This document shows positions 1 through 8,055 of a DNA stretch of 64,000 nt, one piece after another (position 1 is the stretch's first letter; the number at the start of each line of letters is the position of its first letter). The DNA comes from Roseiarcus sp963764955. Its GTDB lineage: Bacteria; Pseudomonadota; Alphaproteobacteria; Rhizobiales; Beijerinckiaceae. Location of the stretch: contig CAVXVE010000031.1 of the NCBI GenBank assembly GCA_963764955.1, positions 135,883-199,882 of the forward strand. Direction: 5' to 3'. The notes under the pieces were generated by a model. It was not told where the DNA came from. It did not search any database and worked only from the letters and a program-made list of their open reading frames with translations. Both the position numbers and the translations under genes were made by a program.

Positions 1-317
1 CGCTCGCAGAGCCACCCTGCGAGGCCGACATGGTCCGGGTGGAAATGGGTGGCGATGATCCGCGTCAAGCGGCGCCCGGCCAGCGGGCCAGCGAGCAGCG
101 CATCCCAGGCGGCCCGCGATTGCGCGTCGTCGATTCCCGCATCGATGACCGCGAGGCCATCGCCATCCTCGATCAGATAGATGTTGACGTGATCGAGCCG
201 GAACGGGAGGGGAAAGCGCGCCCAGAAGACGCCGGGACGCACTTCGATCGTTTCGCCCCCTTTCGGCGGGTCGGGATTGGGAAACACAAGCGGTTCGGGC
301 ATAGCCGGATGTGACAT
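1..317 (-). CDS. Metallo-beta-lactamase-fold hydrolase, 5' part (runs off window)
   Basis: About 105 N-terminal residues are visible before the left edge. From the ATG at 317 (a second ATG lies at 302) the frame reads an early strand, NIYLIEDGDGLAVIDAG near residues 45-61, then the zinc signature HFHPDH at residues 91-96, diagnostic of the MBL fold. Substrate cannot be told from this part; the family includes glyoxalase II-like thioesterases and lactonases. There is no stop codon between this frame and the corrected frame of the upstream CoA-transferase, so the MBL domain may be the C-terminal half of a fusion rather than a separate gene. The short spacer and the ATG allow either reading. Confidence 0.8.
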   Translation of the reverse strand, partial: MSHPAMPEPLVFPNPDPPKGGETIEVRPGVFWARFPLPFRLDHVNIYLIEDGDGLAVIDAGIDDAQSRAAWDALLAGPLAGRRLTRIIATHFHPDHVGLAGWLCE

Positions 318-1380
318 CGTCTGGTCTCGTCCTTCGTAGCTGGCCGCGAGCCAGATCAGTCGAGCGGCAGAGAAGCGCGGCGCGCCAGCCGCGTCGAGCT
401 CGCCGTCCGCTCCGCGCTGATAGACGCCGCGCGCCGCGTTGTGCGGATGGGCCGCGGCTTCCGCGAGGCTCAGCACAGGAGCGAAGCACGCGTCGCCGCC
501 CTCGAGCAGCGCGCGCCAATGCGCGCTCGGCCGGCTCTCAAACAGCGCGCTGAGCCGCGCCTTCAGCGCCGGCCAGGCGGCGCGGTCGTATTGCGCCTTC
601 GGGTCGACGTCGGCAAGGCCGAGCTTGTCGAGAAGCTCGGCGTAGAACTTCGGCTCGAGCGCGCCGACCGAGACATGCCGGCCGTCGGCGCAGGCGTAGA
701 CGTCATAGAAAGGCGAGTCGTGAAACGGGCTTGGCGCGTCCAGCATTCCGGCGGCGCGGGCGGCGAGTGCGATGCCGCTCAGGCTCGCCGCCATGTCAAG
801 GATCGAGCAGTCGACCACGCAGCCCTTGCCGCTGCGCTGAGCCGCGAAAACCGCCGCGAGCACGCCCGAAGGCGAGCCCGAGCGCGCCGCCTCCGTCGCC
901 GAGAACCGTCGGCGGCGCCATCGGCGCCTGCCCGTCGCGGGCGGCGAGCGAGAGCACGCCGCTCAGCGCCAGATAGTTGAGATCATGGCCCGCGGCGCGC
1001 GCGAGCGGGCCGTCCTGCCCCCAGCCGGTCATGCGCGCGTAGACGAGCCGCGAATTGCGCCTGGCGCAGTCGGCGGGGCCGAGCTTGAGCCGCTCCATCA
1101 CGCCCGGCCGATTGCCCTCGATCAGCGCGTCGGCCGTCTCGATCATCGCCAGCGCCTCCGACACGGCTTCAGCGCGCTTGAGATCGAGCGCTACGACACG
1201 CTTGCCGCGCCGCAGCGGACCATCGGCGAGAGGGCGGTCCGGGTCGCCGAGCGCCGCCTTGTCCGGGCGAACGATCGCGACCACGTCGGCGCCGAGATCG
1301 GCGAGCATGCGGCCGGCGAGCGGACCTGGGCCGATGCCCTCGAACTCGACGACCTTCAGGCCCGCAAGCGGACGGATCAT
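318..1380 (-). pseudogene. CaiB/BaiF family CoA-transferase (alpha-methylacyl-CoA racemase-like), frameshifted
   Basis: Family III CoA-transferase. The ATG at 1380 opens IRPLAGLKVVEFEGIGPGP, the usual racemase N-terminus, with LADLGADVVAIVRP near residue 30 and GHDLNYLALSGVLS near residue 130. The frame breaks at the C-run at 865-867, where one extra base is present. After removing it, translation continues with family sequence (CVVDCSILDMAASLSG, then DGRHVSVGALEPKFYAEL, ending APRFS). Family members move CoA between acyl groups or racemise 2-methylacyl-CoA. The usual C-terminal helix after APRFS is missing, and the frame runs straight into the MBL hydrolase at 317. It could be a true pseudogene or an assembly error. 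Confidence 0.8.
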
Positions 1381-1413
1381 TGCAACACCCCCAGGGCCGA
1401 ACTCGCCCGCCCG

Positions 1414-2508
1414 TCAAACGCGTTCCGGAAACAGCGCCTTCAGCCCCTCGGGCGAAGCTTCCGCGATTCCGCGCTCGGTGATCAGCCCGGTCACGAGACG
1501 GGCCGGGGTGACGTCGAACGCGGGATTGGCGGCGCGGCTCCCTTCCGGCGCGATCCTGACGCGCATGATCGCGCCGTCATCGCCCTGGCCCTGGACGAAG
1601 TTGACTTCATCGGCGCTGCGCTCCTCGATCGGAATTTCCTTCACCCCGTCGCGAACGGTCCAGTCGATGGTCGGCGATGGCAGCGCCACGTAAAACGGCA
1701 CCGCATTGTCGCGGGCCGCGAGCGCTTTCAGATAGGTGCCGATCTTGTTGCAGACGTCGCCGTCGGCGGTCGTCCGGTCGGTGCCGACGATCACCATGTC
1801 GACGAGCCCGTGCTGCATCAAATGGCCGCCGGCGTTGTCGACGATGAGCGTGTGCGGCGCGCCGTGATGGGCGAGCTCCCAGGCGGTCAGCGACGCGCCC
1901 TGATTGCGCGGGCGCGTCTCGTCCACGTAGACGTGGACGCTCAGACCCTCCTCCATCGCCAGATAGATCGGCGCGGTCGCGGTGCCGTAGTCGACTGTCG
2001 CGAGCCAGCCGGCGTTGCAATGGGTGAGGATGTTGACCGGCTCGCCCGGCTTCTTGTCCGCCGCCAGGCGGCGAAGGATCTTGAGGCCATGCGCGCCGAT
2101 GGCGCGATTGATCTCGACATCCTCGTCGGCGATGCGGGCGGCCTCGGCGTAGGCCGCCGCCGCCCGCGCATGCGGGGCGAGCGGGGAGAGGTGCGCGCGC
2201 ACCGCATCCAGCGCCCAGCGCAGGTTGATCGCGGTCGGCCGCGTGGCGGCGAGCTTCTCGCGCGCCGCGTCGAGCGCCGCGTCGCTCGGGTCGTCGCGCA
2301 TGGCGAGCGCGAGGCCATAAGCCGCGGTCGCGCCGATCAGCGGCGCCCCGCGCACCCACATGTCGCGGATCGCCGTCGCCGCCTCGTCGACGCTCGTTAG
2401 CGTCGCGACCTTGAATTCGTGCGGCAGCCAGCGCTGGTCGATGACGTCGACGCTCGAGCCGTCCTCGTTGAGCCAGATCGTGCGGTAGGCGCGTCCGTCG
2501 ACTTTCAC
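1414..2508 (-). CDS. mtnA: S-methyl-5-thioribose-1-phosphate isomerase
   Basis: Isomerises 5-methylthioribose-1-phosphate to methylthioribulose-1-phosphate in cytosolic methionine salvage. The chosen GTG start at 2508 has an AAGAGGAG ribosome site about 10 bases upstream and gives 365 residues, normal for MtnA; an in-frame TTG at 2556 is possible. Family landmarks: DMWVRGAPLIGATAAYG near residue 50, NILTHCNAG with catalytic Cys at about 164, and IVGTDRTTADGDVCNKIGT with catalytic Asp at about 244. These match the Cys160/Asp240 pair of the Bacillus enzyme. It stands alone, 33 bp from the CoA-transferase start. No other salvage gene is adjacent. Confidence 0.95.
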   Translation of the reverse strand: MKVDGRAYRTIWLNEDGSSVDVIDQRWLPHEFKVATLTSVDEAATAIRDMWVRGAPLIGATAAYGLALAMRDDPSDAALDAAREKLAATRPTAINLRWALDAVRAHLSPLAPHARAAAAYAEAARIADEDVEINRAIGAHGLKILRRLAADKKPGEPVNILTHCNAGWLATVDYGTATAPIYLAMEEGLSVHVYVDETRPRNQGASLTAWELAHHGAPHTLIVDNAGGHLMQHGLVDMVIVGTDRTTADGDVCNKIGTYLKALAARDNAVPFYVALPSPTIDWTVRDGVKEIPIEERSADEVNFVQGQGDDGAIMRVRIAPEGSRAANPAFDVTPARLVTGLITERGIAEASPEGLKALFPERV

Positions 2509-2659
2509 GTCAAGCGTTCTCCTCTTCAGCGGCCGCGCTTCGCGCCCCCGGCCCAACGCCGCGGCGTCGATATCACACCCGGCGGGCGCACGGAATTCAG
2601 GTTCAGGCGCCTAAATAATCGAGTTTGTCCCGCTCGACGCGCCGCCCTACCCTGTTCCT

Positions 2660-3847
2660 ATGAATGTCGACCCGATGAACAGGCCGCCGGCTGCGCCCCT
2701 GGGCGAAGGCGGAGCCACGCTGTCCAACGCGGTGATCGCGTTCGAGAGCGAGGATGCGGCGCGTCGCCGGCTCGAAGCGTTCGGCTATCCCGCCGACGTC
2801 GCCGCCGAGATCGCCGTCTATCTCGCCCAGTCGACTGACCTGCCGCTGTTCACCGACGAGATCGCGCAGGCCCTGCGCGAGCAGGGAATCGCCGCCGAAT
2901 TCGTCGCCCTCGACGACCTCCCGGCGCGGCTGGGAGAACTGGCGCGGCGGCGCGACCGGTCGATCGTGTGGACGCTCAACGATGGCGTGCGCTTCTATCG
3001 CGGCTCCTCGGTTCCCGCGCTCGCTCGCCTCGCGGGCTTCGCGCGCTTCGGCAGCCCGGCCGCCGCGGCGCACCTCTGCCAGGACAAGTTCGCGAGCCTC
3101 GCGCTTGCTGCCGCCGCCGGCCTTCCCGTGCCACCGACCAGGCTCATGGAAGGGGATAGGGAAATCGCCGCCCTGGGCGACTGGCCCGGGCCTCACATTC
3201 CGCTCTTCGTCAAGCCCAACACGCTCGGCGCGAAGATCGGCATTTTCGCCGACAGCCTGTGCCGCGACCGGCTGGAGGCGAACGACCGGGCGCGACGCAT
3301 CTGGGAGCGCTATCGCGACCGGGCGCTGATCCAGCCGTTCGTCGAAGGCGACGACGTGCGCGTGAGCTTCATGGATCTGGGCGGCGAGATCGCCGATCAG
3401 TTCGGCGTCGAACGGATCGTCAAGGATCCTAAGAGCGAGACCGGCGGGGCGTTTCTCACCATGAAGGACAACGAAACGCTGTCGGGGGCGAGCAACACCG
3501 CCGGCGGACGCGGCGGCTTCGGCGCGGGCCATGCGGCCGCCTTCACCCCGCGCATGATCGACCTCAGGGACGAGACGAGCGAGCGATCCAGGCAGGCGGT
3601 GGCGCGGATCCTCGACTTCAGCGCCCGCCTCGCGCGGCTCGTCGGCCTTCGCGACGTTTTCTCGATCGATTTCCGCATCGACGCCGAAGGCCAGCCCACC
3701 TTTTTCGAGTTCGAGGTCTGTCCGGCCGTCACCATCTACGATTTTCAGAACTACCTGCGCCGGCGCCGGGACTTAGGCCTCGGGCAGGCGCTGGCCAAGG
3801 CGTTTCATCTCGCCTTCGCGCGAAGGCGGGCCATGGACGAGGCGTGA
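2660..3847 (+). CDS. ATP-grasp ligase, D-Ala-D-Ala ligase-like
   Basis: 395 residues. The N-terminal ~130 residues form an alpha/beta lid-type domain. An ATP-grasp core follows, with QDKFASLALAAAAGLPVP at 141-158, the ATP lysine strand PLFVKPNTLGAKIG at 181-194, and the metal-site strands DFRID (about 337) and FFEFEVCP (about 348-355). Typical D-Ala-D-Ala ligases have E-x-N at the last site; here the corresponding triplet reads E-V-C, so a metal ligand appears replaced. Similar orphan proteins occur outside peptidoglycan loci, so a peptidoglycan role is not implied and the substrate is unknown. Divergent from mtnA across about 150 bp. No clear ribosome site; a second in-frame ATG lies five codons on. 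Confidence 0.75.
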   Translation: MNVDPMNRPPAAPLGEGGATLSNAVIAFESEDAARRRLEAFGYPADVAAEIAVYLAQSTDLPLFTDEIAQALREQGIAAEFVALDDLPARLGELARRRDRSIVWTLNDGVRFYRGSSVPALARLAGFARFGSPAAAAHLCQDKFASLALAAAAGLPVPPTRLMEGDREIAALGDWPGPHIPLFVKPNTLGAKIGIFADSLCRDRLEANDRARRIWERYRDRALIQPFVEGDDVRVSFMDLGGEIADQFGVERIVKDPKSETGGAFLTMKDNETLSGASNTAGGRGGFGAGHAAAFTPRMIDLRDETSERSRQAVARILDFSARLARLVGLRDVFSIDFRIDAEGQPTFFEFEVCPAVTIYDFQNYLRRRRDLGLGQALAKAFHLAFARRRAMDEA

Positions 3848-4101
3848 TACTGGGAGTGGAACCCGGCGTTGCACGGTTTTTGCAATCGCGTTAGCGTCCC
3901 CTCCCGAGTGTACACGCGTGTCGATGTTGCGATCAGGTTGCTGCGACGCAAAGCGGAAACAGAAGATCGGCGCCAGGAATTTGGGCGCCGGTTGGGGAGG
4001 AATCCGGTCGGACGCCCTGGAAGCTTCGAAGGGCGCCCGCGAGCGTGCGAGACGAGACCTGTCGCAGCGCCGGTTTCAGAAGAACAAGGAGGAGAACGGA
4101 A
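3848..4101 (+). other. Intergenic region upstream of peptide importer
   Basis: No gene seen. A GTGTACACGCGTGT stretch at about 3908-3921 is locally palindromic and could be a regulator site for the importer. An AGGAGGAG ribosome site ends this stretch just before the binding-protein start. Confidence 0.4.
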
Positions 4102-5751
4102 ATGATCAGCGAAAAGCTCAAGAACGGGTTCTGGCGCAAAAGCCTGAAAGCCTGGGCGGCGGAAGCCAAAGCAGGAGCGATCGACCGGCGCGAGTTTCTC
4201 GCGCTCGCCACCATCTTCGGCGCCTCGACCGCCGCCGCCTACGGCATGCTCGGCCTCGCGGCGCCGACGCCGGCGTTCGCCGATACGCCCAAGAAGGGCG
4301 GAACGCTCAGGGTCGGCATGTTCGTCAAGGACCAGAAGGATCCGCGCAACTACGACTGGCCCGAGATGGGCAATGTCGCGCGCCAGTTCCTCGATTCGCT
4401 GGTCACCTATACCCGCCAGTTCACCTTCGAGCCGGCGCTGCTCGAATCCTGGGACGTCAACGCGGATGCGACCGAATACGTCCTGCACGTGCGCAAGGGC
4501 GTAACCTGGAACAACGGCGACGCCTTCAACGCCGACGACGTCGTCTTCAACCTCAACCGCTGGTGCGATCAATCGGTTGAAGGCAATTCGATGGCCGCGC
4601 GCATGGCCGCGCTCATCGACCCTGCAACCAAGAAGGCGCGGGACGGCGCGATCACCAAGGTCGACGACCACACCGTCAAGCTCTCGCTCAAGAAGCCGGA
4701 CATCACCATCATCCCCGGCACGACGGACTATCCGGGGCTGATCGTCCACCACGATTTCGAGAAGGACGGCAAGGATCTCGTCAAGCATCCGATTGGAACC
4801 GGCGCGTTCGAGCTCGTCTCGTTCGAGGTCGGCAAGAAGGCGGCGTTCAAGCGGCGGACCAACGGCAAGTGGTGGGGCGGCGACGCTTACCTCGACGGCG
4901 TCGAGTTCATCGATTACGGCCCCGACATTTCCGCCACCGTCAGCGCCTTCGAATCGCAGGAGCTCGACTGCACGATGAAGACGGACGCCGCCTATGTGGC
5001 GATCCTCGACAAGTCCGGGCTCGTACGTTCCGACGTCCAGACGTCGGCGACCATCGTCGCGCGCACCAATGTCAAGCAGAAGCCCTACGACGACCAGCGG
5101 GTGCGCAACGCTCTGCAGATGGCGGTCGACAATGCGACCATCCTCAAGCTCGGCATCGAAGGTCACGGCACGGTCGGCGAGAACTTCCATGTCGCGCCGA
5201 TCCACCCGGAATATGCGGAGCTGCCGAAGAAGTCGCGCGACGTCGCCGGCGCAAAGAAGCTGATGACCGACGCGGGCAAGATGGACTTCGAGCACGAGCT
5301 CATCACCAGCGACGAGGAATATTACAAGAACTCCGGCGACGCGATCGCGGCGCAACTGCGCGAAGCGGGCTTCAAGGTGAAGCGCACCGTGCTGCCGGGC
5401 TCGACCTTCTGGAACGACTGGACGAAATATCCCTATTCGATCACCGACTGGAACATGCGTCCGCTCGGCGTCCAGGTCCTCGCGCTCGCCTATCGCACCG
5501 GCGAAGCCTGGAACGAGAGCGCTTATTCCAATCCGGAATTCGACGCCAAGCTCGAGAAGGCGCTGGCCATCCCGGACCCGAAGGCGCGCAAGGTCGTGAT
5601 GAAGGACCTCGAGCAGATCCTTCAGGATTCGGGCATCATCATCCAGCCCTACTGGCTGACGCTCTACAACCACCGCACCAAGGCGGTGATGGATTACGGG
5701 ATGCATCCCCTCTACGAGACCCATCTCGAGCGCGTATGGCTCAACGCCTGA
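4102..5751 (+). CDS. ABC transporter substrate-binding protein, family 5 (peptide/opine type)
   Basis: 549 residues. The start at 4102 follows AGGAGGAG at 8-15 bases; an in-frame ATG at 4045 lacks such a site. A twin-arginine leader (IDRREFLALATIFG, residues 27-40) with cleavage likely after AFA at 60 predicts a periplasmic protein exported folded. Mature part: KKGGTLRVGMF opening, LESWDVNADATEYVLHVRKG near 110-130, FNADDVVFNLNRW, and a QPYWLTLYNHR C-terminal region, all typical of SBP_bac_5. First gene of an importer operon with two permeases and a dual ATPase. It binds peptides or another amino compound for uptake; the ligand is not predictable here. A 13-bp hairpin follows the stop. Confidence 0.9.
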   Translation: MISEKLKNGFWRKSLKAWAAEAKAGAIDRREFLALATIFGASTAAAYGMLGLAAPTPAFADTPKKGGTLRVGMFVKDQKDPRNYDWPEMGNVARQFLDSLVTYTRQFTFEPALLESWDVNADATEYVLHVRKGVTWNNGDAFNADDVVFNLNRWCDQSVEGNSMAARMAALIDPATKKARDGAITKVDDHTVKLSLKKPDITIIPGTTDYPGLIVHHDFEKDGKDLVKHPIGTGAFELVSFEVGKKAAFKRRTNGKWWGGDAYLDGVEFIDYGPDISATVSAFESQELDCTMKTDAAYVAILDKSGLVRSDVQTSATIVARTNVKQKPYDDQRVRNALQMAVDNATILKLGIEGHGTVGENFHVAPIHPEYAELPKKSRDVAGAKKLMTDAGKMDFEHELITSDEEYYKNSGDAIAAQLREAGFKVKRTVLPGSTFWNDWTKYPYSITDWNMRPLGVQVLALAYRTGEAWNESAYSNPEFDAKLEKALAIPDPKARKVVMKDLEQILQDSGIIIQPYWLTLYNHRTKAVMDYGMHPLYETHLERVWLNA

Positions 5752-5777
5752 GGCCCGGAGCGCAACAGACAGCAGCC

Positions 5778-5815
5778 GCCGGCCGATCCGATGCTTTAAA
5801 AGCGGATCGGCCGGC
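5778..5815 (+). terminator. Perfect 13-bp intercistronic hairpin after binding protein
   Basis: GCCGGCCGATCCG at 5778-5790 pairs perfectly with CGGATCGGCCGGC at 5803-5815 around a 12-base loop. No U-tract follows, so it is more likely a partial terminator or an mRNA-stabilising 3' structure that keeps binding-protein mRNA above permease mRNA. Confidence 0.65.
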
Positions 5816-5844
5816 CTTCTGAACCGCGACGGAGGGGCGGGACG

Positions 5845-6882
5845 ATGGCGTCATTCCTGGTTCGCCGCCTCGGCGCGATGCTGCTGACGATGCTGTGCCT
5901 CACCCTCATCGTCTTCTACCTCGTCAATCTCGAGCCGAACCTTCGCAAGCTCGCGATCAGCCAGACCGAGATGCACGCCTCCGACCAGGCGCTGGAGAGC
6001 TGGCTCGTCAAGAACGGCTACCGCCGCCCCTTCCTCGAGCGCTACGCCGCCTGGCTCGGCATCTGGCCCAAACAGCCCAACATCGACCCCAAGACGGGCG
6101 TTGCGACGCCCCGCTTCTCGTTCTGCGACGAGCCGAAGACGCCCAGGTTCTCCGGCGTGCTGCAGGGGGACCTTGGCTGCTCGACCAGCTTCAAGGTCAA
6201 GGTCGCCGAGAAGCTCGGGCCCGCGGTGAAGGCGACGGCGATTCTCATGTTCTGGGTGCTCGTGGTGATGATCCCGACCGCGCTCGCGATCGGCGTGGTC
6301 GCCGGCATGCGCGAAGGCTCGCGCACCGATCGCGTCCTGTCGATTCTCTCGATCGCGACGACATCGACGCCCGAATACGTTTCAGGCGTGGTGCTCACCA
6401 TCGTCTTCGCCGCCTGGCTCGGCTGGCTCAGCGGTTCGGCGGCGGCCGCGACCGAAGGTCACATGACGTTCCACAACTTCGCCTTGCCGGTCGCGACGGT
6501 CGCGATCCTCGGCATGGGCTATGTCGCGCGCATGACCCGCGCCTCGATGATCGAAGTGATGAACGCGCAATATATCCGCACCGCCCGGCTCAAGGGCTTG
6601 AGCTTCGGAGCAGTCGTGCTCAAGCACGCGCTGCGCAACGCGCTGATCGCGCCGTTCACCGTCATCATGCTCCTGTTTCCATGGCTCCTGACCGGCGTCG
6701 TCATCGTCGAGGTGATGTTCCGCTACCAGGGCTTCGGCCAGGCCCTGGTCGACGCCGCGGGCAACAACGACATCGATCTTCTGCTCGCCTGCTCGCTCGT
6801 CTCGGTGATCCTGGTGCTGCTCACACAGCTCATCTCCGACATCGGCTACGCCTGGCTCAATCCGCGCATCCGCGTGCACTGA
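5845..6882 (+). CDS. ABC transporter permease, DppB/OppB type
   Basis: 345 residues. GGAGGGG precedes the ATG. The N-terminal membrane segment (AMLLTMLCLTLIVFYLV) is followed by a long periplasmic loop, longer than in classical DppB, then five further hydrophobic segments. The BPD_transp_1 coupling motif region ARMTRASMIEVMNAQYIRTA lies near residue 230-250 and contacts the ATPase. It forms the translocation channel with the next gene product, in the inner membrane. Confidence 0.9.
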   Translation: MASFLVRRLGAMLLTMLCLTLIVFYLVNLEPNLRKLAISQTEMHASDQALESWLVKNGYRRPFLERYAAWLGIWPKQPNIDPKTGVATPRFSFCDEPKTPRFSGVLQGDLGCSTSFKVKVAEKLGPAVKATAILMFWVLVVMIPTALAIGVVAGMREGSRTDRVLSILSIATTSTPEYVSGVVLTIVFAAWLGWLSGSAAAATEGHMTFHNFALPVATVAILGMGYVARMTRASMIEVMNAQYIRTARLKGLSFGAVVLKHALRNALIAPFTVIMLLFPWLLTGVVIVEVMFRYQGFGQALVDAAGNNDIDLLLACSLVSVILVLLTQLISDIGYAWLNPRIRVH

Positions 6883-6892
6883 TGGAGCGGCC

Positions 6893-8044
6893 TTGCAGTT
6901 CCTGAGTCCCGGCGAGATTGTCCTCAAGATCCTTGTGCAGCTGATTCCGGTCTCGGCAAGCCTTGCGCTCGTCCTGGGCCTGAGCCTCGTCTTCCGCAAA
7001 AGGCTCGGGCTTTATGGGCATGTGGTGGGGAGCGGCGTCGGATTCGCCGGGCTGCTCCTGGTGGGCTTCTGGCTGTTTGCGGCGATCTTCGCCAGAAAGA
7101 TCGAACTTTTCGATCCGCTCGGCCAGATCGCGGAATTGCAGTTCGCGCGGCCCGGCGCGATCGATCCGCATTCCGGCCTGCCCTATCTCTTCGGCGGCGA
7201 CAAGCTGGCGCGCGACGTATTCGGTCGGGTCATCGCCGGCGCCCGCATCGTGCTCATCATCGCGCCGCTGGCGACGCTGCTCGCGCTCTCGGCCGGAATC
7301 ATGCTCGGCCTCCCGGCCGGCTATTTCGGCGGGCGGATCGACGCCCTGCTGTCGTTCCTGACCAATCTGGTGCTGGCCTTCCCGATCATCGTCCTCTTCT
7401 ACCTCCTGGTCTCGCCGGGCATTCTGGAGACGCCGATCCCCTATGCGCTGGCCGCGGTCTTCTTCGCCTTTCCGGTCGTGCTGCTGAGCGTCGCGTTCAT
7501 CGCCGGCTATCGGGCAAGGCCGGCGGCGCTCGCGCTCCGGCTGGGGCTGACCCTGATCGCGGGAGCATGGCTGTTTGCGACCTTCGTCTTCAACGCCGAC
7601 CCGTTCAGGCTCATTCAGGTCAGTCCGAGCACGCTCAACATTTTCGTCGCCGTCGCGCTCGCCTCCGGCCCCGGCATCTTCCGCATCGTGCGCGGCCTGA
7701 CCCTCGACATCAAGACGCGCGAATATGTGTTCGCCGCGCAGACGCGGGGCGAAAGCCCGTGGTACGTGATGCTGTGGGAGATCCTGCCCAACGCGCGCGG
7801 GCCGCTGATCGTCGACGTCTGCCTGCGCATCGGCTACACCACCATCCTGCTCGGCGCGCTCGGCTATTTCGGCCTAGGGATGCCGCCCGAAAGCCCCAAC
7901 TGGGGGACGATGATCAACGAATCGAGCCGCTTCATGCGCATCTATGTCCACCCTGCCTTGCCCCCGGCTCTGGCGCTGATGTCGTTCGTGCTGGGCTTGA
8001 ACCTGCTCGCCGACGCGATCCGCGAGCAGTCGCTGCGCGATTGA
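6893..8044 (+). CDS. ABC transporter permease, DppC/OppC type
   Basis: 383 residues from a TTG start preceded by GGAGCGG; the ATG a few bases earlier opens only a seven-codon frame. Several hydrophobic segments; the DppC signature region YLFGGDKLARDVFGRVIAGA lies near residue 100 and TREYVFAAQTRGESPWYVM near residue 280. Partner of the preceding permease. It carries more N-terminal hydrophobic sequence than usual (two segments before the DppC core). Confidence 0.88.
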   Translation: MQFLSPGEIVLKILVQLIPVSASLALVLGLSLVFRKRLGLYGHVVGSGVGFAGLLLVGFWLFAAIFARKIELFDPLGQIAELQFARPGAIDPHSGLPYLFGGDKLARDVFGRVIAGARIVLIIAPLATLLALSAGIMLGLPAGYFGGRIDALLSFLTNLVLAFPIIVLFYLLVSPGILETPIPYALAAVFFAFPVVLLSVAFIAGYRARPAALALRLGLTLIAGAWLFATFVFNADPFRLIQVSPSTLNIFVAVALASGPGIFRIVRGLTLDIKTREYVFAAQTRGESPWYVMLWEILPNARGPLIVDVCLRIGYTTILLGALGYFGLGMPPESPNWGTMINESSRFMRIYVHPALPPALALMSFVLGLNLLADAIREQSLRD

Positions 8045-8055
8045 CGGAGCAAGCC

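Noticed and set aside
985..2400. Long plus-strand open frame opposite mtnA
   Set aside because: It is the antisense of a clearly conserved gene in high-GC DNA, Arg/Ala-rich and without any family feature.
3805..5724. Minus-strand 639-codon open frame opposite the first binding-protein gene
   Set aside because: Mirror frame of a well-recognised family 5 binding protein; composition follows the sense strand's codon positions.
7567..8055. Upstream extension of the dual ATPase frame
   Set aside because: It overlaps the conserved end of the DppC permease in another frame; the ABC domain begins at the ATG at 8056.
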